In this document: positions 17,054 to 24,997 of the stretch, in pieces
How positions within the stretch are numbered: position 1 is the stretch's first letter
How the letters are laid out: the number at the start of each line of letters is the position of its first letter
Assembly: GCF_000426505.1 (NCBI RefSeq)
Contig: NZ_AUFM01000011.1
Location: forward strand, 372,001 to 436,000
DNA from: Nisaea denitrificans DSM 18348
GTDB lineage: Bacteria; Pseudomonadota; Alphaproteobacteria; Thalassobaculales; Thalassobaculaceae
Direction of reading: 5' to 3'
Length of the DNA stretch: 64,000 nt
Made by a program: the position numbers and the translations under genes
The notes under the pieces: generated by a model
The model's input: only the letters and a program-made list of their open reading frames with translations
Databases searched by the model: none
What the model was told of the DNA's origin: nothing

Positions 17054-18211
17054 TTAAAGAACTTCAATTTCGGCTTGCAGGGCGCCTGCGGCCTTGATGG
17101 CTTGCAGGATAGAGATCAGATCGCGTGGCCCAATACCAAGTGCATTCAGCCCGTCTACCAATTCCTGGAGCGTCACGCTCTGGGCGAGTACGGAGAGCTG
17201 CTTGTCCTCATCCTGATCGATCTCGATCTGGGTCCGCGGGACGGTGACGGTTTCACCGGTCTGCGCGAACGGCTGGGGTTGCGATACCTGCGGCGTTTCC
17301 GTGATCCGGATCGTCAGGTTGCCCTGGGCGATAGCGACCGTGCTGATCCGGACATTCTCGCCCATCACGATGATGCCCGTCGTCTCGTTGATCACCACCT
17401 TGGCGGCAATGTCCGGGGTTACGCGCAGCTGCTCCACGTCCGTGATGAGGGCGACGGCGTTGCCGCGGTAATTCTCAGGAACGATCATACGGACCGAGGC
17501 GAGATCGTTCGCCTGGGAGATCGGCAAGCCGATAAAGGCGTTGATGGCCTGCGAGATCCGCCGTGCCGTTGTGAAATCCGGGTTTTTGAGCGCGATGGTG
17601 ACGGTTTCCATGGACGCCATGGAGAAAGCGATTTCCCGTTCGATGATTGCACCGTTGGCGATCCGGCCATTGGTCGGTACGCCCTGGACAACGCTCTGTC
17701 CGTCACCAGCGGCAGAAATTGCCCCGGTTGCCACGGGACCTTGGGCCACGGCATAGACCTCTCCATCTGCGCCGACCAGTGGGGTCACCAGCAAAGTGCC
17801 GCCCAACAGGTCCTCGGCATCGCCGATGGCGGAAATGGAGACGTCAATGCGGCTGCCCTGCTTGGAGAACGGGGGGAGGGTCGCGGTCACCATAACGGCG
17901 GCGACATTGTCGGTGTCGAGGTTGTCGTCGCGGGCATTGACGCCGAGACGCTCCAGCATGCCGACCAGACTTTCCCGGGTGAAGATCGCGCTATCGAGTG
18001 CATCGCCGGTGCCGTTCAGGCCAACCACGAGGCCATAGCCGACGAGGATGTTTTCCCGGACGCCTTCGAAATCGACGATGTCTTTGATGCGAGTCTGGCC
18101 ATACGCGTGCTGCGTCGGCGCGGCGATCATCAGCGCCGCCATGGCCAGAAGGCCTAGGAGCGAGCTTGTAAAAAGCGATGAGCGGGTCTGTTTGTTTTCT
18201 TGCGGCCGCAT
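17054..18211 (-). CDS. flgI: Flagellar P-ring protein FlgI
   Basis: Periplasmic P-ring subunit in the peptidoglycan layer, secreted by Sec. It has an N-terminal signal peptide (hydrophobic LFTSSLLGLLAMAALMIAAP, cleavage near AYG-Q). The mature N-terminus RIKDIVDFEGVRENILVGYG and GLNGTGD motif are diagnostic. ALGIGPRDLISILQAIKAAG near the C-terminus completes the match. It has 385 residues, full length. It is the first gene of flgI-flgJ-flgN with a GAGGAA RBS, and a sigma-54 promoter lies about 50 bases upstream of the start. Confidence 0.96.
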   Translation of the reverse strand: MRPQENKQTRSSLFTSSLLGLLAMAALMIAAPTQHAYGQTRIKDIVDFEGVRENILVGYGLVVGLNGTGDALDSAIFTRESLVGMLERLGVNARDDNLDTDNVAAVMVTATLPPFSKQGSRIDVSISAIGDAEDLLGGTLLVTPLVGADGEVYAVAQGPVATGAISAAGDGQSVVQGVPTNGRIANGAIIEREIAFSMASMETVTIALKNPDFTTARRISQAINAFIGLPISQANDLASVRMIVPENYRGNAVALITDVEQLRVTPDIAAKVVINETTGIIVMGENVRISTVAIAQGNLTIRITETPQVSQPQPFAQTGETVTVPRTQIEIDQDEDKQLSVLAQSVTLQELVDGLNALGIGPRDLISILQAIKAAGALQAEIEVL

Positions 18212-18271
18212 CTCTATCGGTTCCTCGTGTTCTCTTGGAGTCGTCTCTCGGACCCCAGTCGACGAAGGTTA

Positions 18272-18287
18272 TGCGAATACCATGCCA
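18272..18287 (-). promoter_or_regulatory. Sigma-54 promoter of flgI-flgJ-flgN
   Basis: On the minus strand TGGCATGGTATTCGC has GG-N10-GC spacing and a TGGCA -24 element. It is preceded by CTGACGGAATAAC, nearly the same as the sequence in front of the flgF promoter (CTGACTTAATAAC). Confidence 0.75.
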
Positions 18288-18434
18288 GTTATTCCGTCAG
18301 TATGATCAGTGGCTTCAGTCACCTCCGTTCCTGAGCTTTCCAGACGTTGAATAGGCTGAAAATCGTAAGGCTTTATTCGCTATGAAGGTGTCTTGCCGAT
18401 AGTGTATGACTCCGGAATAGGTAGGACTTGCACT

Positions 18435-18857
18435 ATGAAAATAGATCCATCACGCCGTGTCAGTACCCCCGCCACCCGAAAAACCTCAAAGTCGGGCAGC
18501 GCAGGGGGGACACAATTTTCCGGTCTTCTCGACGGAGCTCAGGAAAGTACGTCCGCGCAGGGGTCCGGTCCCGCTATGTCGGTCGACGGGCTGCTGGCCG
18601 TTCAGGAAACAAATCCGGATGGACGCGGCCGGGGAAAGCAGGGGGCTGAGCGCGGAGAAGATCTGTTGGTCCGGCTGGAACGGATTCGCGACGGCCTTCT
18701 TATGGGAGCCATCCCAGAATCCGAATTGCGGGCTCTCGCGACCAGTATCACGACAACGCGTGAGCGGAAATTTACCGATCCCCGCCTAGGTGAGATACTG
18801 GATGAAATCGAGCTTCGGGCACGGGTCGAACTCGCAAAACTTGGCGCTTTTTTGTGA
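18435..18857 (+). CDS. fliX: Flagellar assembly regulator FliX
   Basis: Class II flagellar regulator of alphaproteobacteria; in Caulobacter it couples basal body assembly to the activity of the sigma-54 activator FlbD. The 140-residue protein has a disordered N-terminal half and the conserved FliX C-terminal block: LLVRLERIRDGLLMGAIPES, then DPRLGEILDEIELRARVELA (about residues 85-137). ATG 18435 gives a start typical of the family (MKIDPSRRVS). It is divergent from flgI across a 220-base region. Its presence fits the many sigma-54 promoters in the window. Confidence 0.92.
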   Translation: MKIDPSRRVSTPATRKTSKSGSAGGTQFSGLLDGAQESTSAQGSGPAMSVDGLLAVQETNPDGRGRGKQGAERGEDLLVRLERIRDGLLMGAIPESELRALATSITTTRERKFTDPRLGEILDEIELRARVELAKLGAFL

Positions 18858-19033
18858 GTTTCAGGTTTGCTTTCAAAATTGTTATTTAATTTCAATTATT
18901 TGTGCGCATGAAAAGTGATGCGATCCATCTGCAATCAGAGGGTTGAAACCGAGTGGGCCCCGGACATATACTCCGGCCGCTCGAAAAGGGCAGAAATCTT
19001 GCCTTTCATTGGCCTTTGTCTTGGAGGACCGGG

Positions 19034-19450
19034 ATGAGCGTCACTTTGCCGCCCGACTATTCGCCGTCGGAAGACGAAGATTTTATGAATTCAAAGCAGC
19101 AGGAATATTTCCGCCAGAAGCTGCTTAAGTGGCGTGCTGAGCTTCTGCATGAAGCGAACGAGACGCTGAGCCACTTGACCCAGGAAAATCTGCAGAAACC
19201 GGATATGGCTGATCGCGCCTCTCTGGAAACTGACCAACAGATCGAACTGCGGACCCGTGATCGTGAGCGCAAGCTGATCAGCAAAATCGATGCGGCGCTG
19301 CATCGGATCGAGGACGGCAGTTACGGGTATTGTGAGGAGACGGATGAGCCGATCGGCTTGCGTCGTCTTCAAGCTCGGCCGATCGCGACCTTGAGCCTCG
19401 AAGCCCAGGAGCGGCATGAGCGCCTTGAGCGGACACACCGCGACGACTGA
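19034..19450 (+). CDS. dksA: DksA family RNA polymerase-binding regulator, single-cysteine type
   Basis: DksA binds the secondary channel of RNA polymerase and, with ppGpp, adjusts transcription of rRNA and many operons. The 138-residue protein has the coiled-coil region and the conserved ARPIATLSLEAQERHERLER. The zinc-finger region reads YGYCEETDEPIGLRRLQARP: only one of the four zinc cysteines remains. Such low-cysteine DksA forms are known in alphaproteobacteria and are functional. ATG 19034 has GGAGG at 19023-19027. It is followed by a strong terminator. Confidence 0.9.
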   Translation: MSVTLPPDYSPSEDEDFMNSKQQEYFRQKLLKWRAELLHEANETLSHLTQENLQKPDMADRASLETDQQIELRTRDRERKLISKIDAALHRIEDGSYGYCEETDEPIGLRRLQARPIATLSLEAQERHERLERTHRDD

Positions 19451-19476
19451 CCCCGATATATCTAAATGAATAAAGA

Positions 19477-19506
19477 AAAGGCCGTTCCTCAGGGAGCGGC
19501 CTTTTT
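19477..19506 (+). terminator. Intrinsic terminator of dksA
   Basis: AAGGCCGTTCC pairs with GGAGCGGCCTT (one G-T pair) over a short loop, and the T run continues to 19505. It starts 27 bases past the dksA stop. Confidence 0.88.
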
Positions 19507-19533
19507 GAGTCTGGATGAAATCATCGCGATGAG

Positions 19534-19588
19534 GGCCGCATGCGGCCAGAACAACTCCGGGCGGTAAATCTTACCGCCCGGAGTTGTT
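19534..19588. promoter_or_regulatory. Two palindromes downstream of flgH
   Basis: A perfect 18-bp inverted repeat (19550-19567 with 19571-19588, three-base spacer) lies 15 bases past the flgH stop. Next to it is the perfect palindrome GGCCGCATGCGGCC (19534-19547). Neither has a T tract on the minus strand. They may protect or end the flgF-flgG-flgA-flgH message. Confidence 0.6.
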
Positions 19589-19602
19589 GGATCATGAGGG
19601 GA

Positions 19603-20367
19603 TCAGAAGGGCATCAGGATTTCGAGCGCTTGAGCACCGTAGCGCTGCTGCTGCAGGTCGGAGATCTGGCCGCGGCCTCCATAGGCAATGCGGGCTTCCG
19701 CCATCTCGTCATAGCTGACGGTATTCTCGGAAGTGATGTCCGCCGCGCGGATCACGCCACCGACGACGATCTCGCGAACTTCCATATTCACCCGAACTTC
19801 CTGGCGCCCGAAGAGAACCATATTGCCGTTTGGCAGCTGCTGCGTCACCACGGCGGCGACACGCAGGTTGATGGTCTCGTTCCGGTCGATCCGGCCGCGG
19901 CCGTCATTGGCCAGGGATGAATTCAGATCCACAAGGCCGGCGCCCGTCGTTCCCTCGGCGAAGACATCGCTCAGCAGGGATTGCGCTCCGAACAGGCCAT
20001 TTACATTGAGGCCGTCGGTATGGGTGCGGTCGTGCCGGGTGCGGTTGTCGATTGCGGCGTCGTCTGCGATTTCAACGACAACGGTGATGATGTCCCCGAC
20101 CTGGCTGGCGCGCTGATCCTCGAAAAAGGCGCGGGAGCCTTCCACCCAGAGAGAATTGGCCTGCCGAGTTGCGGTGACCGGTGCCGGCATCGGCATCGAG
20201 ACCGGGCGGTAGTTTTCCGCCTGGGTCGGGTTCTGGATCTCCGAGAGCTCCGGCGTTTTGCCGATGTCGGCAAGGCGTTGGAAGAGGTTGCAGGCGCTGA
20301 CGGACATTCCGATCAGGGCAACAGCGGTGATGCGGGAGAGCAGAGCGGGGAGGGACTTGTTTTTCAT
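19603..20367 (-). CDS. flgH: Flagellar L-ring lipoprotein FlgH
   Basis: Outer-membrane L-ring subunit. It has a lipoprotein signal with lipobox SVSAC (Cys at about residue 26). The FlgH core is clear: SLWVEGSRAFFEDQRASQVG, DIITVVVEI, then NLRVAAVVTQQLPNGNMVLF and GQEVRVN-like GRQEVRVNMEVREIVVGGVI. The C-terminal EARIAYGGRGQISDLQQQRY is typical. It has 254 residues and is last in the minus-strand flgF-flgG-flgA-flgH operon, 25 bases after flgA. Confidence 0.95.
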   Translation of the reverse strand: MKNKSLPALLSRITAVALIGMSVSACNLFQRLADIGKTPELSEIQNPTQAENYRPVSMPMPAPVTATRQANSLWVEGSRAFFEDQRASQVGDIITVVVEIADDAAIDNRTRHDRTHTDGLNVNGLFGAQSLLSDVFAEGTTGAGLVDLNSSLANDGRGRIDRNETINLRVAAVVTQQLPNGNMVLFGRQEVRVNMEVREIVVGGVIRAADITSENTVSYDEMAEARIAYGGRGQISDLQQQRYGAQALEILMPF

Positions 20368-20392
20368 TGTTCCGGTTCCTTGAAAGGAGTGC

Positions 20393-21379
20393 CTAGTTCA
20401 TCGCAAGACGCGGGCCGGCGACGGAGACGATGCCGGATTGGGTGACCGAACCGACAACTGTCTTGCCGCTGGAAAGGTTCTTCACGCGGATCGTGTCCTT
20501 GCGCGCGCCGCTCTCAAGGGCCTGACCGCGCAATGTCAGCGTCATGAAAGAGGTTCTGAAGATCAGGGTCACCAGATCACCCTTGTGGATCAGCTCAATC
20601 GGCTTCACATCGGTTCGCCGGATCACGCGGCCGGCGGTAATCGGCCGGCGGGCGCTCATGCCGACAAGCTGGTCGGCAGAAGTTACCGTGTTGTAGCTGC
20701 TGCGTCGGGCACGCATTTCCGTCCAGACGATGTCGCTGGCATGGATCGTCTCGCCGGGCGCGGCATGCCGGCTCAGCACCGGAACCTCGATAACCGGATA
20801 AACTTCACCCTGTGCCTGAGCGCGGACACTCTTGCCGTTACCGATCGGCACGGAGACCGAGGCTGCGAAGCGTCGGTTCTGGCTGTTGTAGTCGATGGTA
20901 TCGACCGAGATTTCCGGCGGCATATCTGCCGGGATCATCATTGTCAGTCGACGGTTGGTCAGTTCGACATCGATGTTGTCGGCGACATAGTCCCGTTGCA
21001 GCCGTTCTGCGATGGCCTCCCGGATCAACTGCAGCGGTACCGCGCGTCCTTCGCGCTGGACGGCGACACGTATCCGATTGTGCGGAGGTGTCCAGTCCAG
21101 GTCGTGGATGGAAGCCAGTTTCTGCAGCGTGCGCAGGCGGACCACCATGTTTTCGCCAGGGGGCGGGGCATCGCCGACGCGGGCGTCCTTTCCGGCCGGC
21201 AGGCCTAAGAAAAGATCGCTCAGCATCAGCGTGTCCCGGTCGAGCATGACGGTCTCATTTGCAAAGAGCGGCACGCCCTTGGTCTCGCTCGCTGTCGCCG
21301 TCTGCGGGATGCCGAGGGCAATCCCGAAGAGCGCGGCGGCCGTGATGAGCTTCAGTGGCTTCAGCATTTTGCGTGTCAT
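20393..21379 (-). CDS. flgA: P-ring assembly chaperone FlgA
   Basis: Periplasmic chaperone for P-ring formation. A signal peptide is visible (LITAALFGIALGIPQTATA, cleavage near residue 30). The C-terminal SAF-like half contains RHAAPGETIHASDIVWTEMR, MSARRPITAGRVIRRTDV and SGKTVVGSVTQSGIVSVAGP, a classic FlgA ending. At 328 residues it is longer than the E. coli protein (219) because of an extra N-terminal beta domain, as is usual in alphaproteobacteria. It is between flgG and flgH. Confidence 0.92.
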   Translation of the reverse strand: MTRKMLKPLKLITAAALFGIALGIPQTATASETKGVPLFANETVMLDRDTLMLSDLFLGLPAGKDARVGDAPPPGENMVVRLRTLQKLASIHDLDWTPPHNRIRVAVQREGRAVPLQLIREAIAERLQRDYVADNIDVELTNRRLTMMIPADMPPEISVDTIDYNSQNRRFAASVSVPIGNGKSVRAQAQGEVYPVIEVPVLSRHAAPGETIHASDIVWTEMRARRSSYNTVTSADQLVGMSARRPITAGRVIRRTDVKPIELIHKGDLVTLIFRTSFMTLTLRGQALESGARKDTIRVKNLSSGKTVVGSVTQSGIVSVAGPRLAMN

Positions 21380-21413
21380 GTCGTTACTCCCTGGTTTCCG
21401 GGGTCAGGCCGCG

Positions 21414-22199
21414 TTAGCGAACCTGATTGACCGTGGCCATCATCTGATCCGAGGTCTCGATGACCTTCGAATTCAACTCGTAGGCGCGCTGGGCCGTGAT
21501 CAGGTCGGTGATTTCCTGCACCGGATCCACGTTCGAGGATTCGATGTAGCCCTGGAAAAGGCCGCCGAAGCCGTCCGTTTCCGGGTTGGCCGTGCTCGGC
21601 GCGCCGGAAGCTTCGGTTTCGAGAAGCAGGTTGTTACCGGCATGTTCGAGACCGGCATCGTTCTGGAAGGTCGCCAGCTGGATTTGGCCGACATTTGATT
21701 CTGCCGTCTGGCCGTCCAGCTTCACCAGAACCTGGCCGGACTGGTTGATGGTCACGCCGACTGCGCCGGCCGGAACTGTGATGCCCGGCTGGACGGTGTA
21801 GCCATCCGCGGTCACCAGCTCACCCGTCTGGCTCACCTGGAAGGAGCCGTCACGGGTATAAGCCGTTTCGCCGTCCGGAAGCTGGACCTGAAAGTAGCCG
21901 TTGCCGCGGATCGCCAGATCGAACTGGTTGTCGGTGAGGATCAGCGATCCCTGCTCGTTCACACGATAGGTCGCTGCCGTGCGGACACCGACACCGAGCT
22001 GGATGCCCGAGGGAACAATCGTGCCCGCATCCGAGGAGTTGGAGCCAACCCGCCGCAGATCTTGATACAGCAGATCCTGGAACTGGGCCCGGTGTCTCTT
22101 GAAGGCGGTGGTGTTCATGTTGGCGATGTTGTTCGAAATAACCTCGACGTTGGTCTGCTGAGCCAGCATGCCGGTGGAGGCGATGTTTAGTGACTGCAT
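21414..22199 (-). CDS. flgG: Flagellar distal rod protein FlgG
   Basis: Distal rod subunit, 261 residues, standard length. The start MQSLNIASTGMLAQQTNVEV and VISNNIANMNTTAFKRHRAQ carry the rod signature; NQFDLAIRGNGYFQVQLPDG is the conserved central motif. The C-terminus (ITAQRAYELNSKVIETSDQM) matches FlgG. It lies 24 bases after flgF in the same operon. Confidence 0.96.
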   Translation of the reverse strand: MQSLNIASTGMLAQQTNVEVISNNIANMNTTAFKRHRAQFQDLLYQDLRRVGSNSSDAGTIVPSGIQLGVGVRTAATYRVNEQGSLILTDNQFDLAIRGNGYFQVQLPDGETAYTRDGSFQVSQTGELVTADGYTVQPGITVPAGAVGVTINQSGQVLVKLDGQTAESNVGQIQLATFQNDAGLEHAGNNLLLETEASGAPSTANPETDGFGGLFQGYIESSNVDPVQEITDLITAQRAYELNSKVIETSDQMMATVNQVR

Positions 22200-22223
22200 G
22201 GTTTTCTTCCTTCTTCCGGCAAA

Positions 22224-22949
22224 TTAGGCGGCTGTGGCGGTGCCGAGTTTACGGACCGAGGTGCGAAGTCTTTCGGCTTCCTGATCCAGCATGTTCTTCA
22301 CGGCTTCATAGCTGCGCTGAATGTCGATCAGTCTGGTCAGTTCGGAGATGGCGGAGACGTTAGAAGTCTCGAGGTGACCCTGGAGCATCTTGGAGCGCTC
22401 GGGGGGGCGGGGTTGTTCGGTCGTCTCGAAGGTACTGCCGCCGCGCTTCTGCATGCGCGGCAGGTCGTCGAATTCGACGACTTTCAGGATTCCGAGCACT
22501 TCCGGCCCGGCGCTGATGGTACCATCCGGCGAAATCTCGATCTTGCGACCGTCCTGCGGGATAAAAATCGGGTTGTCGTCCGTATCCATGACCAGCTCAC
22601 CGTTACCGGTGATCAGCTGGTTGTCCGGACTGAGCTTGAAGTTGCCGTTCCGGGTGTACATTTGCTCCCGGCCGTTATCGACCGTGAAGAACCCAGGGCC
22701 TTCTATGGCGACATCGAACGTGTTCTGCGTCGGCTGAAGTGTGCCGGGCTGATGGATGACGATGGTTCCGTGGTCGATCACGAAGTCCAGCTTCTCGTCC
22801 ATCTTGGTGTCGGTTTCATAAGGCGAGTAGAGAGCGATTTCCCGCTTGAAGGCGGTTGTGCTTGAGTTCGCGATGTTGTTGGCGACCAAAGACAGTTCGC
22901 GCCGGAGGGCGGATTGCCGGGAGAGCCCGATATAGATCGCATTTTCCAT
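22224..22949 (-). CDS. flgF: Flagellar proximal rod protein FlgF
   Basis: Proximal rod subunit, 241 residues. It begins MENAIYIGLSRQSALRRELS with VANNIANSSTTAFKRE, the alphaproteobacterial FlgF form, and has NTFDVAIEGPGFFTVDNG in the middle and LIDIQRSYEAVKNMLDQEAE at the end. ATG 22949 is chosen over an upstream TTG (22964) because it has a GGGA element and family-consistent start. It is first in flgF-flgG-flgA-flgH, about 49 bases after a predicted sigma-54 RNA start. Confidence 0.94.
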   Translation of the reverse strand: MENAIYIGLSRQSALRRELSLVANNIANSSTTAFKREIALYSPYETDTKMDEKLDFVIDHGTIVIHQPGTLQPTQNTFDVAIEGPGFFTVDNGREQMYTRNGNFKLSPDNQLITGNGELVMDTDDNPIFIPQDGRKIEISPDGTISAGPEVLGILKVVEFDDLPRMQKRGGSTFETTEQPRPPERSKMLQGHLETSNVSAISELTRLIDIQRSYEAVKNMLDQEAERLRTSVRKLGTATAA

Positions 22950-23009
22950 GACGATAATTCCCAACCAGTGTCCAAATCGCCGCGTTCTACGGCCGTTGCC
23001 GAGGAATAA

Positions 23010-23024
23010 GCAGGTTTCGTGCCA
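23010..23024 (-). promoter_or_regulatory. Sigma-54 promoter of flgF-flgG-flgA-flgH
   Basis: The minus-strand sequence TGGCACGAAACCTGC matches the consensus TGGCACG-N4-TTGC at all but one position, with exact GG-N10-GC spacing. RNA would start near 22998. It shares the upstream extension CTGAC-N2-AATAAC with the flgI promoter. Confidence 0.88.
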
Positions 23025-23236
23025 GTTATTAAGTCAGGGAAAATCAACAGGTTAAATATCGGGCCAGCGGCTCTGGATCGCGTCGCTCGGCAAGTCGCGC
23101 CGGGATGGAAGCTTTTGCCGGGCGGTGTTCCAGAGCTGATCTGGGCCTTGCTTGAATGGACCTCAAGTCTCCGATATGCGCGTCTTTAGAGACTGGGTGC
23201 GCTCATTTCGCGAAGTTTATGATAAATATGGAGAAT

Positions 23237-23251
23237 TGGCGCATTATATGC
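23237..23251 (+). promoter_or_regulatory. Sigma-54 promoter of the fliL motor operon
   Basis: TGGCGCATTATATGC has GG at 23238-23239 and GC at 23250-23251 with ten bases between. The -24 box TGGC is good; the -12 box is ATGC instead of TTGC. The leader to fliL would be about 136 bases. Confidence 0.7.
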
Positions 23252-23398
23252 TTTACTCTTTAGGTGTGTCTGGGTTTCCCGATGCTTGGGGCTGCATGCA
23301 CTGTTTGGATCGCGCCCCGATCGGGTCAGGCTGGTTACGCTTTGCTATATTCAGCCAGGTGCTGGCTGTTTTAATGGGCTTGGAACAGGACGGAACGC

Positions 23399-23938
23399 AT
23401 GGCCGAGGAAGGCGAAGTCGTTGAGGACAGCGGTGAAGCGGGTGAGGAAGAAGCCAGTCGAAAGCTAAGCCCCAAAAAAATCATCCTGTTCGTCTTGCTG
23501 CCGCTGCTGCTCCTGGTTGGAGCGGGCGCGGGCGCGGCGATCATGCTTGGTATGCTGGGCGGCGAGGAGCCTCCTCCCGAAGTCGCGGCAGGAGCGGAGC
23601 CTCAGGAGGTGGTGGAAGAAAAAACCTCTGCCCAGGCAATCTTCTTCGAAGTTCCCGACCTCATCGTCAATTTGAATACGAACAGCCGCAAAACGGCATT
23701 CCTGAAGATTAAAATCGCGTTGGAAGTCAGCGATCCAGCCGATGTGGATGTCGTTAATCAGAACTTGCCGCGTATCGTTGACAACTTTCAGGTATATTTA
23801 CGTGAACTCCGCGTGGACGACCTGCAAGGGTCTGCTGGCATGTATCGTCTGCGTGAGGAACTGCTCCGCCGTGTGAACCTGGCTGTTCGCCCGGCGCGGG
23901 TGAAAGATGTACTATTTAAGGAAATGCTGGTTCAGTGA
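23399..23938 (+). CDS. fliL: Flagellar basal body-associated protein FliL
   Basis: Inner-membrane protein that surrounds the stator units and strengthens torque. It has an acidic cytoplasmic N-terminus, one transmembrane helix (IILFVLLPLLLLVGAGAGAA, about residues 28-47), a Pro/Glu/Ala linker and the periplasmic stomatin-like domain (FEVPDLIVNLNTNSRKTAFL, about residues 82-101). The C-terminus VLFKEMLVQ is the family end. It has 179 residues and heads an operon with fliM, 9 bases downstream. Confidence 0.94.
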   Translation: MAEEGEVVEDSGEAGEEEASRKLSPKKIILFVLLPLLLLVGAGAGAAIMLGMLGGEEPPPEVAAGAEPQEVVEEKTSAQAIFFEVPDLIVNLNTNSRKTAFLKIKIALEVSDPADVDVVNQNLPRIVDNFQVYLRELRVDDLQGSAGMYRLREELLRRVNLAVRPARVKDVLFKEMLVQ

Positions 23939-23947
23939 GGAATTCGC

Positions 23948-24988
23948 ATGGCCGATGATGATCTCGCCGCCGAATGGGAGGCGATGGGTGAAGACGACGA
24001 GGACGATGATGTTGGTGGCGGCAGTGGTACTGGCGCCCGGGTTCTAAACCAGGACGAAATCGATTCTCTGCTTGGTTTTGACGAGGGTGCCGGCGGTGAT
24101 GGCGATACCTCGGGTATCCAGGCCATCGTCAATTCGGCTCTCGTCTCATACGAACGTCTTCCGATGCTTGAGGTCGTGTTTGACCGCCTCGTCCGGATGA
24201 TGTCGACAAGCCTGCGTAACTTTACGTCCGACAACGTCGAGGTCTCACTCGACAACATCACCTCTATCCGTTTCGGTGATTATCTGAACTCGATCCCGCT
24301 ACCGGCGATGTTGAGCGTGTTCAAGGCGGAGGAATGGGATAACTACGGCCTGCTCGTCGTCGATTCGGCGTTGATCTATTCCATCGTTGACGTTCTTCTT
24401 GGTGGTCGCAGGGGTACGGCAGCAATGCGTATTGAAGGCCGTCCATACACCACGATCGAACGTAATCTGGTGGAACGCATGGTCACGGTCGTACTGAGCG
24501 ATCTGTCCGCTGCTTTCGACCCGTTGAGCCCGGTGACATTCCGCTTCGATCGTCTGGAAACGAACCCGCGATTCGCCACCATTGCGCGGCCTGCGAACGC
24601 AGCGGTGTTGGCGCGGCTCCGTATAGACATGGAAGATCGCGGCGGGCGTCTCGAACTGATGCTTCCCTACGCCACACTGGAGCCGGTCCGTGAGCTGCTG
24701 CTGCAGATGTTCATGGGCGAGAAATTCGGCCGTGACTCTATCTGGGAAACTCACCTGGCGAATGAGCTTTGGGCAACGGATATCGAGCTTGAAGCGGTAC
24801 TGGACCAAGTTGTCCTGTCGCTGAACGATGTCTTGAACTGGAAGCCGGGCACGAAGCTGCAGCTGAACGCCAGCCCGAAATCGACGATCGACATGCGATG
24901 CGGCGAGGTCCCGCTCTTTATCGGCGGGATGGGGCAGCGCAACGGCAACATCGCGGTGAAGATCAAGCAGAAGCTGCGAAAGATGTAG
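23948..24988 (+). CDS. fliM: Flagellar motor switch protein FliM
   Basis: C-ring protein that binds CheY-P and reverses the motor. The N-terminal CheY-binding segment (VLNQDEIDSLLGFDEGAGG, about residues 35-53) is preceded by an acidic stretch. The central CheC-like domain (LVRMMSTSLRNFTSDNVEVS, LPAMLSVFKAEEWDNYGLLV) and C-terminal SpoA/FliN-like domain (DVLNWKPGTKLQLNASPKST) follow. It has 346 residues, normal length. fliG and fliN are not in this window. Confidence 0.95.
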   Translation: MADDDLAAEWEAMGEDDEDDDVGGGSGTGARVLNQDEIDSLLGFDEGAGGDGDTSGIQAIVNSALVSYERLPMLEVVFDRLVRMMSTSLRNFTSDNVEVSLDNITSIRFGDYLNSIPLPAMLSVFKAEEWDNYGLLVVDSALIYSIVDVLLGGRRGTAAMRIEGRPYTTIERNLVERMVTVVLSDLSAAFDPLSPVTFRFDRLETNPRFATIARPANAAVLARLRIDMEDRGGRLELMLPYATLEPVRELLLQMFMGEKFGRDSIWETHLANELWATDIELEAVLDQVVLSLNDVLNWKPGTKLQLNASPKSTIDMRCGEVPLFIGGMGQRNGNIAVKIKQKLRKM

Positions 24989-24997
24989 GCGGACCGC

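Larger units (their letters stand above)
22950..23398. other. Divergent regulatory region flgF / fliL
   Basis: 449 bases without a supported gene between two flagellar operons. It contains a sigma-54 promoter in each direction (23010-23024 minus, 23237-23251 plus), about 210 bases apart, so a single activator site between them could serve both. An open frame at 23152-23424 has no start signal and covers the plus promoter; I do not call it. Confidence 0.7.

Noticed and set aside
16781-18157. 458-codon plus-strand frame opposite flgI
   Set aside because: A shadow of the clearly identified FlgI/FlgJ coding region.
23152-23424. Open reading frame of about 90 codons between flgF and fliL
   Set aside because: It starts at a TTG without RBS, covers the fliL sigma-54 promoter and overlaps the fliL start. 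No family features were recognised.
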